Below, piece after piece: positions 45,276 to 56,218 of a stretch of DNA of 64,000 nucleotides. The position numbers were made by a program, and so were the translations under genes. Below the pieces are notes generated by a model, which saw nothing but the letters and a program-made list of their open reading frames with translations, was not told the DNA's origin and did no database searches. Origin of the DNA: Actinernus sp. WN-2022 (Eukaryota; Cnidaria; Anthozoa; Actiniaria; Actinernidae); contig JAOWCC010000286.1 of assembly GCA_030867875.1 (NCBI GenBank), positions 2,046,001-2,110,000 of the forward strand. The letters are read 5' to 3'. The stretch's first letter is position 1. Every line of letters begins with the position of its first letter.

Positions 45276-48200
45276 TACTATTAACATAAATATATAATTA
45301 CAATTATTCTTTCCCCTTTTTGTTTTTATGAAATGTCCATGATTCAAATACATGTACATGTATATCTCTAAGTACAAGAACAGCTTTGGTTCTCAAGCTA
45401 GCTGGTTTATGATTATTTGCCTTAACAATAAATTTATTGCATTTGGGATCCCATTTCAGACTTAGTAGGTCAAAAACCCAATGGCACATACATGTACCCT
45501 TATAGCTTTTATATGGGAGTTCCCCCCAGTTGTACATGTATATCTACATATGCATGCATGCATGCACTTACTATTAATATTGACCTTTGTAGTATTTTTA
45601 ATTTTCACATGTTACCCTCCTTCAGGATTGTTCAACATGTCAGACAAACTTCTTGTTTCGTTTGACATCTTGCTTGAATGGAGAGAACTAATTAAGAGGG
45701 GTGTTTCTGTTACAATTGCCATAGAAACAAGCTGGCAATTCTGATCAAGAAATCAAAGAAGGTACATGATAGTATATATATGTACAAATGTAGTAATGAA
45801 GACATTTTATGAAATTATTTTTCTTTGTTACAAATGTACATTGGGCATACTTTGAAGAATCAAAATGACAGAACATTAATGCAATCCTATTCAAGGTAAA
45901 TTTCATTCTATTTGAATAACATGTACCATTTACTTTCCTAACATTTCAGATAAATGCAGTCAATGGAGGTCCTGAGCCAACAATTAAGTCATCAGTCAAA
46001 AATATAGTCTTCTAAGTTTTTTTTTTATTGGCATATTCAAATCCAAGTTGTGCTTTTTTTTCATATCACTATTCAGGTATTTTTGTCTAGTCTCATCTTC
46101 CTTTCTGTTGTTGCCTAGGATTGTTCTTTAGCTAGCCTATTACATGTAGTTACTCCTTTCAATAGTCGGGTATTCAAGTCACATGTGCTCTCGATCTTGT
46201 TGCAACATACATGTAGCATGCCATAGCATTGCATATGCATGTATACTGTCTGACTGTGTATAATTGGTTGCAATGTTGTCACACTGGACTTAATTGCTAA
46301 TATTATTGCCATACATGTATGTTGGTCATGTTTCCGTTTTACAAATGTATACGCTACAAACAGTATTGTAGCAGGGCGCAACGTACATGTAAGTGCTGCT
46401 GATAGACCGGGGCTGGTACATGTAGTTAAGTTTGTCAGATTAGTGATTCCTGTTCACAGGTTGCCCGAAGGGGCAAGTAACATTTGCTTATTTTCCTTTT
46501 CATAAACTTCACAGAGAAGTGTGTAGCAGACAGTTTTCTCGAGAAAGTGACAACTTTTTAGGTGAATATAGATAGTTTGTATGCATGCCATTGAATGCCT
46601 GGTTACAAAGCTCATAGAGCGTACGCACTTCGTGTTGCGAAGCGAATTGTTTAACTCTCTTTTGGCAGGTTAAACTTCAGAAATGAACAAAAATACTAAA
46701 AAAAAACTGCTAAAGAGGTAATCTACTTAGCAATTAAGCTTCTTACATGTACCTCAGACTTGCTCCCTAGAGCTTTGGGATACTAAACCCAGGCATTCGG
46801 GAAAGCTGATGTTTTGATTTTCATTGTTCAATGTTGTCTTATCATATAATTGTATACTTTGTACAACTAGCTATGGAGATGTTTAATTTTTAAAACTTTC
46901 CATGTTATTCATTTTATTAGGAAACCCCTTCTTTTGCAGACATTACATATCTCCTGTACAATGGGTTCTATGCTTTTGAAGTCATAACTGATAGGAATCT
47001 GGATGACATCATTTGTGGCATTTGTGGAGTGATGGAAATGAGAAGAACTGTTGCAGTAGACGAGAGGTAATACAGTTGTGAATAGGGAATGCTGAAAAGT
47101 GTGAGCTGGATTTTAAGAAAAATGTAATTTTATAAGCAAATGGAGGTTCTGATGTCTTTTTGCCATTTCTACTTTGTCTTTTCCCAAAGTAATATGATAT
47201 CCGAGTGGCTTGAGAAGGCATTTTATTCTTATTTGGGATTGCAGCAAACCTCAAAAAGAACGATAAACATGTGAGGAAAAACGTACAATATATGTTCAAA
47301 TGGACAGAACATTAATTGTTGGTATTTGGATTGGTGGCACAATTGAGATAAAGTAATTATGTAAGTATTCTGTTTAATGTAAAAAACAACTCTCCCCTCT
47401 CTTGTGATACCCCTCCCTCCCCCAATATCCCTCAGAATTTCCAATCCCTTCCATGGGAGAAATATGGCTATTTTCGGGAACTAAATAAGGCTAGGATTAG
47501 TTTCAGGCTAACCCAAGTTTGAAATCATAATTATGGAAGGGTTGTAGGCATTTCTTTTAACATGTTTGTGAATCATGAGAAAAGGTAAAGCTGGTGGAAA
47601 TGGCAACAAGACATAACAATATGTACAAAGTAATTAATGCAGTATTTTATTACCCTTTATTACCCATTATTGATAGCATAGTCAACTATGTTTTATATAT
47701 ATATATATTAATCTTTATGCCTTATTCCCCTTTCACTCGAAAATACCTAAAAATTGTTTATGCTGTCAAGGCTGAACTCTGTTTGCTGGAGTCACCCATA
47801 AGTACATACATTGTAGCCATAAGAATGAGACGCGAGTTGGGTTAATCTGGCTTTGTGTTACATCATAAATAATTAAATTTACACATTGTGTAATAAAAAT
47901 AGTAAAAAAAAAATCCAGCAAAGGTGAGGGCATGAAATAATGCCTAACACAAAGTTGACCTTGTCGTTTCTGATAGCTACCCGCAAGTAGGGCCAAAGAC
48001 GGCTGACCCCTAGAGGGGTGGTGTTTAATTGTTACCCCTTAGTCCATACCACATGTGACCCACACGTGATAATGTCTAAAGATAACAGAGAGGATAAGGC
48101 ATAAATTACTATTTGCAAGCAAATAATTCCTTTTCTTAATGTTTGTGTCCTTTTTATTTCAACTTTAGATATCATATGAAGTTGGGCTGACAGGAGATTC

Positions 48201-48458
48201 ACAGAATGGCAATCCTTTGTCTCTTGAAGATTTTGTCTTTGTCTCTGGAACATTAAGAGACAATGGATAGAGAATTTCATTCACCAGAATTGAAAAGCCA
48301 TTTTCGGTAAATGGGGCAGACATTCCCCCAATAATTGCTCCAAAACTCAGGGGACAACAAGTGGTTAATACAGAGTTCCAAAAACGAAGTGCTTTCCTTG
48401 ACAAGGAAAAAAAGGACAAAGTTGAAGGTAAAAGCTATGCAAGGTTCTCATGTACAAC

Positions 48459-48500
48459 TTGTGATGCCCTGATTTTCACTGCTCAACAACTATATACCCT
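48459..48500 (+). repeat. Copy of a short HECT-gene exon piece
   Basis: TGATGCCCTGATTTTCACTG followed by CTCAACAACTA is nearly identical to 57484-57516, the start of the last HECT-like exon. Here it ends in TATACCCTGGGATGA. It lies just after exon 4 of the HMGXB3-like gene. Confidence 0.7.
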
Positions 48501-48864
48501 GGGATGATATGCTGATGTATTTTTATTCAATTAGTAGAAACCAACTAGTGTTCTATCATGAAACCTGCAATCTGATTGGCTAAGCTATCTATTATGTGAT
48601 AGATTTAAAGTGAGTAGGGAAAAAGCCGGTTTTCAAAAGCAAAACAATGGCTGCCAATTAAAGTTGTCAAAATGTCAAAAACTCTTCTTGTTTCAGCTAA
48701 TGTTGAACTGCTGGTTGGTATCTATACTAAAACAATTAGACTACTCGCTCTCAGTTTCTATATGGCTGATATTTGATTCAGAGCTATATACACTAGCTCC
48801 TAATGTCAACTATCAGCCAATATAAAATACCCCACAGAAAATGTGCGCTCTGATTGGTTGAAAG

Positions 48865-50718
48865 CCGTGTTTCTATAACTCTATAGAAACACGGCAAATG
48901 TTACGACACTTGGAGTCAACCGGAAGCTCTGGACAAAATTATATACTTGTCACAAAATGTTAAATACTAAACTGAAAGGCGATGAAGAGCCACCTGAAAA
49001 ACGACAACGTTTTGCTAGTTTAGAAACAAGCGAGTTGAATGTGTTATTGGACTCAGCACAATCGCAAAGTACGAAGTACAACACGGCCTACGCTGTTTCT
49101 GTTTACAAAGGTGAGTTTTTCGTAATTTGCGCGAACTGCAACTTTTCATCGTCAAAAAAGTATGTTTTATATGAGTAAGCTAGATTTAAAACTACTGTTT
49201 AGTAGCTTGAAGAGTACTTTTCTTTCAGAATGGGCCCAGCAGAAAAAATTGAGAAGGAACTCCATGAGCAAACGGAGGAGGAGCTGGACAAGAACATGAG
49301 AGTGTTTTACGCCGAAGTTAGAAATAAAGATGGCGAAGATTACGGAAAGTCAACTCTGTTATGCTTGCGAAGTGGCATTGAACGCCATCTTAATTTCCCC
49401 CCTCGTAACAAAGGAATAAAGTTTTCAAAAAATCATTCCTTCAAAAATTCTAATATGATGCTAGACGCAAAAATTAGAAATCTAAAACAACAAGGAAAGC
49501 AGAGCGTGGAGCACAAACCTAACATCAACATCCAAGACTTACATAAGTTGAAAGTCCATCCAACACTGTCCCCTTCCACTCCTCTTGGTCTACTGAGGAA
49601 TGTATGGTTCCATACGACTCTGTACTGGTGCCGCAGAGGACGAGAAGGTCAGAGAAATTTGACCTCATCAAGTTTCAAGTTCTTACTTGATGAAAATAAC
49701 CGGTCGTATGCCACCATGTCACACGACGAATCTACAAAGAACCATCCGGGTGAAATTGGTGATATGGAAAGTTTCGAAAAGGAAGGTAGAATGTACAAAA
49801 CCACAGATGATCCAAGTAATGGCTTCAATGCTCTACAGCTGTACATTGCGAAGATTAACCCTAAATGTCCAGCTTTCTTCCAGTTCCCGAAGCGAAAATG
49901 GTCTCCCGATGACTCTGTTTGGTACGAAAACCGCCCGCTTGGCGTAAACAAACTCGGGGTCATGATGAAAGAGATCAGTGAATCTACCGAGATTTCCAAA
50001 AAGTACACAAATCATTGTGTAAGGGCTACCGCAATTACCCTCTGGTCAAATGCCGGTCTTGCCAATCGCCATATCATGGCTATATCTGGCCATCGCAATG
50101 AACAGTCGTTGCAGAGCTACTGCACAGCTCATGCACAGTAGCGATGTATTATCCAGAGCGCTCACAACTTCAAGTCCTGGCCTAGCGCTTCAGATCCCTC
50201 AAAACATTCCACAACAGGCCCAGATATTATCGCAAACAAGTTCTGTGGCTCAGACCAACTCCTTCTATGAGAAAGCCAGCTTCACGAATATGTTTTCTGG
50301 TTGTTCGATTGGCACCGTCCAAGTCTATGTCAACCCACGCCGTGAAGTCAATGAGGCAGTCACTGACTGTTGATCACTAATTGCTGTCAATCCAGCTTTA
50401 GCATTAGTCCATATGCAATTCCTTTTTCATCATCTTAACTTCTGTGTTATTTTTGGCCCAAATTCACATGTTTCTCTTGCCCAGAGAACTGTTTTCACAA
50501 TCGGATTGTGAATGTGACTGAACCTTGCATGAACAATGTGATCAGTTGATGACGTTTTGATTGCGTGGTTAGGAGAATTTACATTTTCGTGATACTAATA
50601 AATGCGCGATTTTCCATTGTTGTACTTATTTTCTGTGGGTTATTTTATAAAGGAATTTTCTCGTTCTCCGAAACTCCCACTCGTGTTTCTATAACTCTAT
50701 AGAAACACGGGAAATGTT
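48865..50718 (+). mobile_element. Crypton-type tyrosine-recombinase unit between direct copies of a palindromic site
   Basis: Identical 29-bp sequences at 48866-48894 and 50682-50710, extended to 37 bp with one mismatch (48866-48902, 50682-50718), lie in the same orientation 1,816 bp apart. Each is itself a near-perfect palindrome: left arm CCGTGTTTCTATA, spacer ACTC, right arm TATAGAAACACGG. The architecture (inverted arms about a short asymmetric spacer) is that of tyrosine-recombinase core sites such as loxP or dif. Between them lies a two-exon recombinase gene on the plus strand. Crypton elements lack terminal inverted repeats and move by a recombinase, so direct site copies are what an integrated circle would leave. 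Confidence 0.65.
48957..50373 (+). CDS. Crypton-type tyrosine recombinase (DUF3504/KIAA1958-like), lightly broken
   Basis: Exon 1 48957-49110 (GDEEPPEKRQRFASLETSEL, N-terminal domain), intron 49111-49228 (GTGAG...CAG), exon 2 from 49229. Exon 2 starts EWAQQKK and, after an A-run shift at 49243-49248, continues with the core-binding region (EEELDKNMRVFYAEVRNKDG, GIERHLNFPP). The catalytic domain has a first Arg in CRRGREGQRNL, H-x-x-R in NHCVRATAITLW, GHR in MAISGHRNEQ, and the nucleophile Tyr in SLQSYC. All expected catalytic residues are present. After the Tyr another one-base shift near 50125-50140 leads to a Ser/Gln-rich tail (SFYEKASFTNMFSGCSIGTV). About 430 codons in all. Related proteins in animals include the ZMYM2/QRICH1/KIAA1958 C-termini, domesticated from Cryptons. 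The two shifts may be sequencing errors. Confidence 0.8.
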
Positions 50719-50730
50719 TCATATTTCTTA

Positions 50731-50793
50731 AATAGAAACTTCAAGCTCATAGTGTAATAATAATTATTACACTATGAGTTTGAAGTTTCTATT
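50731..50793. repeat. 63-bp near-perfect hairpin
   Basis: AATAGAAACTTCAAGCTCAT to its complement ending TTTCTATT, with arms of 31 bp, one mismatch and no real loop. It starts 21 bp after the right palindromic site of the Crypton unit. It could be a MITE end or a cruciform-forming sequence. Confidence 0.8.
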
Positions 50794-50968
50794 ATTACAA
50801 TTATTGTTAAATAGAAAATCACAAAGGATTTGGGTAATATTTTGATGTTTTCAAGAACTTCATAAAACAATTGAGAAGGGCCATTGATAGGCTGGACCTA
50901 ATTAATAGTGACATTATTAATGCATCACTTTTGACACAATAATGTAATATCCATGTATAATATAAATA

Positions 50969-51162
50969 CAATAACCTATTTGTGGCATACAAATATGCCC
51001 TGATATTTTGTCCATGGACATTATCTGATCTGAGAAGAGAAGAGAACAGTTCCCGAGAGCGAATCTCAAGGGAAATTGTGAGCTTAGATAAGCTCAGATA
51101 AATTGTCCAAGGACAAATACATTGTATCAGGGCATATTTCGATGCCACAATGTAGGTTATTG
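50969..51162. mobile_element. Foldback MITE (~194 bp)
   Basis: CAATAACCTATTTGTGGCAT, ATATGCCCTGATA and TTGTCCATGGACA on the left recur inverted as TTGTCCAAGGACAA, TATCAGGGCATAT and ATGCCACAATGTAGGTTATTG on the right. Arms of about 70 bp flank a short centre. No coding sequence. Confidence 0.75.
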
Positions 51163-52685
51163 TCGTTATCATCATTCAAATATTTCCTTTGACTCACGCT
51201 TATATGCTCACAAGGGGTGTATTCACTGATATCTCCTGCTCGCAGAGAGAAAATATATGGTCACGTGATATGGTTAACCAATCACGTACGAGAGAAAATA
51301 TTTACTGGGTTAAAATTAAGCAGCAATATTTTTAGAATTGTGGCATAATATTTATGCTGTGATGCCATGCTCTAGAATATAAACCCTATCTAGCATTTAC
51401 ATGTAAGTCACTTGTTAAAATAGATGAGCTAATAATTATAATATAAAGTGACCAAGTTGCACTGTAAATACGTGGTTGGTATATATACTGGTAGTTTAAT
51501 TAATGGTAGATATATTTCTAAAATAATGCATCTCTTCTCTTTCCTATGTGATAGATGAATTTGCAGTTGTAACCCTACAGTCCATCTACGTATCTAGAGA
51601 GGTTAACGTGCCCTTAAAAAGTAGGAAGGCAGCTGGCAGCTCATGTGGCAAAAATATGAGTGACCTAAAGGTAAGTTAAACACCATACCTTTTATGTATT
51701 GTATATAATTATACAAGTTTTATGGCATGTATAATTATTTAACAACCATGCCAGAAGATGTCATGGTTCTCCATGTTCAATAACAAAAATAATAATGTAC
51801 ATGCATCAGCATTAACATGCAATTGCACTCATGCAATCTAGGTCTTGAAAACCTATGGAAAAGCAGAAAGCGAGTGCCTGCTGTGGCCCATAATATCAGT
51901 CAATATTGTAATGATATTTATAGCATAATATATGTTTGTCCATTTAATGTTTAGAAATAATTATTGTGACATCTTCATATTTCAAAAATGTTTTTAATTT
52001 ATTATCTAGGATGGTGATCAGCTGTCATGGCCTAAGAATCAGCTGTTGCTGAAGAAGTCTACATCACCTTTAAAATTAAAAGAAGTCAGTGTCACCTCCA
52101 ATGCTGCATCAAACAAACTTACATGTACATCAGGGATCAAAAGGAAGGCAGCTCCTGTACATGTGGCTTCCAAAAAGATCAAAACAACAGATCTTCTTGA
52201 TGTAACACCACCAGTCAGCAGCATCAGGGAAAAGCCAGTCCATTTAGCTACAAGTAAATCCAGGAAAACAAAAGCTGGCTGGAAGGGTTATGCCCTTCAT
52301 AATGCCCCCCAGAAAGACATTTTCAAGGACCTTGTTCCTACAGGAGCAAAACGGGTGGCTAAGCCCAAAGTTAGGCTTGATTTTTAAATATTGCACTATA
52401 TGTTTATATTAGGATATACAGTACAGTTTTTTTTTTATAACTTCGATTTACATAATTATAAAAAATAAATGACATTTTAAGCAAAATGTATCAATTATAA
52501 TATACCCTTAAGCTTTCAGCTTGCCTGTTAGTTGCCCCATTTCAGACCAATATATGTAACAAATCTCCACAGGATTCAGTGCTTTGTTTTCTCAATCTAA
52601 TTCTAGAAATTTATGCATTTCCTGTTTAAGGATACAGAAACACAAAAGAACATTACTCAAGGGTAAAGTCAGGTGATCTGAAATA

Positions 52686-53177
52686 CAGTCAACTCTCTCT
52701 TAAGCGACCACCCTTGGTGCACGGACAAAGTGGTCGCTTACGGGAAAAAGCAACACAGGTAGCCCAAGTGATTGGTAAATGGATCAGACTTCTAGCACAG
52801 CTCTAGCGTGCTGTCACCATAACAACATACATGTAGCTAAGCACGTGAGTTCTAGCCCAAGTTTTTGCAATTGCTTTTAGTTTCCTGTCCGTCAGTGCCA
52901 TTAAAAATTGAACTTTGTGGTATCTGAGTAATGATTTTCTAAAAATACAGTACAATCTACTTTGGTGCATGGTCGCTTATCGGAAACCAAAAACAATAGA
53001 AAATGTCAAGTGTTGAGACTAAAAAGTGGTCGCTGTCGCTTAAGAATTTTTGCGTTGGTTGCTTACAAGAGAGTTTTTACAACAGAATTTGACTGAGGAA
53101 AAAACGGTTCTTTGGTAAAGTGGTCGCTTATGGGAGGTGGTCGCTTACGGGAAGTGGTTGCAGAAGAGAGTTGACTG
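52686..53177. mobile_element. Pogo-type MITE (492 bp)
   Basis: The ends are CAGTCAACTCTCT (left) and its complement AGAGAGTTGACTG (right), with TA duplications at 52684-52685 and 53178-53179. Internal phrases GTGGTCGCTTACGGGAA and AAGCGACCAC are repeated near both ends. This is a non-autonomous relative of Tigger/pogo elements. Its TIR differs from the autonomous element at 27.4 kb after CAGT, so that element is unlikely to mobilise it. Confidence 0.75.
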
Positions 53178-53179
53178 TA

Positions 53180-54310
53180 TATGGGGCAACAAAGAGGCAA
53201 GCTGAAAGGACCTATTGGCATGCATTATTTTTGGCATATAATTACAGATATGGGACAATATATGTTGTCTAATAATTGTTGCTTCCCAAACCATAGAGTT
53301 TATGTTCTAAAACTAAATGGTGAAATATGATTATTCAGTTAATTACATTAGATTGTGATATGCAAGACAGCTTAAATATCAATTAAAGAAAGTGTGATTG
53401 TGAGACAGCGATGCGATGACAATGCAACTAGCCATTGGGCACGTATGTATACCAATTTTTACACTAATTTATGTGCAAATTGCAATCAGATCAAGGGAAG
53501 CCATAATATAACAACTACTACATGGCTTTTTTATTGCATTTGTATATATATATAAAATTATATACATGTATATATGATATTCTCCATTAGATCCACATAA
53601 TATAACCTTAACGATATACATGTATGTATACCAAACTGTGCCATTCCCGCTTTAAAAACACATTTGTCCCTTGGAAAAAATATGATAAGGGTAAAATTGT
53701 CCAGCTTTGTCCCACTTCCAAATGAAATTAATTGCCATATTTAACTTGCTAAGGGCCAAATTGTCCCTTTCTGGCCCAATTTTTGGCTGTTAAATCTCTG
53801 TGTATAAACACAAAATTAATTAGGAAGTACCGTACATGTATATCAGAGTTTCTAACTGTTTACAAAAATACTGTGTGCAGAATTATAAGAATATAATTAA
53901 TTATTACATATGCATGCAGATAATGTAGCTTAAGGATGCATTCAGCTGAATGTATATTGTGAAAGCACGGTGATATCATGAGTCACTGTTAAATTGCATG
54001 TATCTATATATCTAGAGTATATACATGTATATAATATTAATGTTCAAATTTCGTGCATTGTACAAAATCCAAGCATGTGATTGGCTAATGAGCGTGCATT
54101 ATTGGTGACCACAGCACTCGACCCAGACCCTCTCTTACCTTGGGAAAGGGAGACCTGATACAGTGACGAGTGAGCATTCGCTTAGTTTATACGTGTTTGG
54201 ACGGCTTGCAAAACCTCATTACAATCGCCTATTTAACAGTGAAAATGTAGACAATTACTAGAAAGGTAACGGCAGGATTGAACTCTGTTTCCTGTGTGAC
54301 AGAAAATATC
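53180..54310. other. Spacer without a supported gene
   Basis: AT-rich DNA with many TACATGTA/ATACATGTATAT phrases and no exon-like segment. Confidence 0.4.
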
Positions 54311-54318
54311 TATTTTGA

Positions 54319-55140
54319 GGCGAACATTTGCATAATCGCTCGTTTGAAATGGCTGATTTGCGAGTGCTGGAAGTACAACTCAACAAGTCAACATGTGTCC
54401 GAGTGAATAAAAGTTTCTACTGCACTATAGCAGTCTTACTGAAGAAATGGATTTTATTTCTGAGACCTTACTCTGTCAATAAGAGGAGAACATTAGGCAA
54501 GAATTCAGTGGATGGCTCGAAAACCCAGGATTTTGAAAATGTTTGCATCGGAGCCGAGCACATGGAAATTTATGAACTTATGAAGTTGGTTTCAAGTCGA
54601 GATTTCACTTCACTGCCCCACTGGAATCTGCAGGTTAGTTATTTACGAATGAAAGAAACTATTAAAGAAAGTAAACTATCTAGGAGTTAAGCCGGCTAAA
54701 TAATTTATATTTGAATACATGGCTACAAGAGAAACGTTTTCGAGTTAAATGTACAATCATACGGCTATTCGCCTCACATTATATTTTGAAGCAAACATTT
54801 GCATAATCGTTCGTTAGAAATGGCTGATTTGCAAGCGCTGAAAGTACAACAAGTCAACATGTGTCCGAGAAAACAAAAGCTTCTACAACACTCTAGTAGT
54901 CTTACTGAAGAAATGAATTTTATTTCCGAGACCTTACTCTGTCAATAAGAGGAGACTATGAAGCGACAATTCTAAAACCTAGGATTTTTTTATTTGGAAA
55001 ATGTTTGCATCAGAGCCGAGCACACGGAGGCCGGTTTCAAGATTTCAATTCACTGGAATCTGCAGGTTAGTTATTTTTGAATGAAAGAAACTATTAAAGA
55101 AAGTAGACTATCTAGGAGTCAAGCCGGCTAAATACTTGAT
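54319..55140 (+). repeat. Tandem duplication (471-bp offset) of a possible first exon
   Basis: Copy 1 (from 54319) and copy 2 (from 54789) share ACATTTGCATAATCG, then AATGGCTGATTTGC and downstream blocks to CTGCAGGTTAGTTATTT and AGTAGACTATCTAGGAGT. In copy 1 an ATG at 54349 opens a frame (MADLRVLEVQLNKSTCVRVN ... HMEIYELMKLVSSRDFTSLP) reaching a GTTAGT donor at 54634. Copy 2 has small deletions that break the frame. The product of copy 1 is unrecognised. The position upstream of the HECT exons suggests that it could be the first exon of that gene. Confidence 0.6.
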
Positions 55141-55438
55141 ATTTGAATACATGGCTCCAAGAGAAACATTTTTTAATGTACAATGTACAAAGCATACTCG
55201 CAAGGCGTCAACTAAACTGACCGAACGCCAAAGTAAAATATTCTTTGCAAAGTTATCTACTTGGATATTAAAAGTCCTGTTTTTCTTCATTGTCTATTGA
55301 AATGAGATTTCGATGTGGAGATATTTACCGTAAAATGATTTAATTCATGCGAAATATTTGACTTCTTTATGAAATTGTTATTGACAACTGATTTCAATTG
55401 AAATTCACGGCTGACAGTGCACTCAGTTTGAATATTAA

Positions 55439-55631
55439 AAGGGTTAGAGACTTTATGTTTGTGCTTTATCGGAAAAATACAGTCACTTGCTGACTGTATG
55501 ATGAACTCAAAATTTCTTCATACTGCATTCGGCCTTCGGCCTCATGCAGTATTCATTATTTTTCGTTCATCGTACAGTCAGCGCGTGCCTGTATTTGTCG
55601 ATAAAGAACTCACAAGCAGTCTCTAACCCTT
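55439..55631. mobile_element. Foldback MITE with a GGCCTTCGGCC centre
   Basis: AAGGGTTAGAGACT at the left end and AGTCTCTAACCCTT at the right end, with CTTTATCGG/TCGATAAAG, ATACAGTCA/TGACTGTA-type blocks and ACTGCATTCGGCC/GGCCTCATGCAGT pairing inward. The whole 193 bp can fold on itself around 55535. No coding sequence. Confidence 0.8.
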
Positions 55632-55789
55632 ACATAAATGATTGTATGTATTTACTAAGTTGTATTATTCATTCTTTCCAATTATTAAACCTTTTTATCT
55701 GTTAATTACCTAACATAGAGCTACATATGTAACTACAGCCCTTAAATTCGGCTCCTGTATGTATGTCTGTCCTATTTCATAGGTTTATA

Positions 55790-56215
55790 TAAACTGACAA
55801 TTATTGAAACATTTCATAGGTTGTACATAAGAGACTTTCATAGGAAAAGCCTATGAAGAGTCCCTGTGAAACGGGACAACAGTTCATAGAGTCATATTTC
55901 ATAGGAGCGGTCTGTGAAAACCCTGTGAAACTCTGGGTATTTCATAGGTAATTGTTATTAAATCAATTCATAGGCATTTCATGGGAAGTATTTCATAGGC
56001 ATTTCATAGTTATGTTTCATAGGGTATTTCATAGGTAATATATTTCATAGGTTTTTCATAGGTTGAAGGTTTTCATTACATTCATGGTGTTTTCCTATGA
56101 AAAAAGGCTATGAAACGGGACAACGGTTCATGGCCATTGTTCATAGCACTATGAAACGGCTATGAAACCACTATGAATAACCATGGGGTTTTCATGTGGT
56201 ATTCATAGGGTACTG
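55790..56215. repeat. Degenerate minisatellite, TTTCATAGG motif
   Basis: TTTCATAGG or its complement CCTATGAAA occurs more than fifteen times with irregular spacing (about 15-25 bp). It occurs in both orientations, and the tract ends just before the HECT exon. Confidence 0.85.
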
Positions 56216-56218
56216 CAC

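Larger units (their letters stand above)
43732..52387 (+). pseudogene. HMGXB3-like Cys-rich multi-exon gene, several breaks, Crypton unit in an intron
   Basis: Supported exons: 43732-44876, 45626-45761, 46940-47066, 48169-48427, 51555-51670 and 52010-52387 (TAA). Exon 1 has zinc-binding pairs (CHKC, CQSC), TQCLSEKCKVVRASFINSGR, a SWIM-like C-x-C...C-x-H cluster (FHCSSSDC, LCIHIHVLLC), then FSPAHEVCLLCGAKLG and CKAMHQVFPYEMG. It needs at least four frame changes (near 43983, 44360, 44690, 44822). Exon 2 reads FNMSDKLLVSFDILLEWREL; exon 3 DITYLLYNGFYAFEV and DIICGICGVM; exon 4 has TAG at 48268-48270 but continues in frame (RISFTRIEKPFSVNGADIPP, VNTEFQKRSAF). The last exon is basic and lysine-rich. 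The block order resembles the HMG-domain-containing protein 3-like family, multi-copy in fishes and cnidarians. Exons 5 and 6 splice cleanly, but their membership is inferred from position. Confidence 0.5.

Noticed and set aside
48166..48270. TAG at 48268 as the true end of the HMGXB3-like protein
   Set aside because: The same frame continues for another ~50 coherent codons to a good GTAAAA donor, so an acquired stop fits better.
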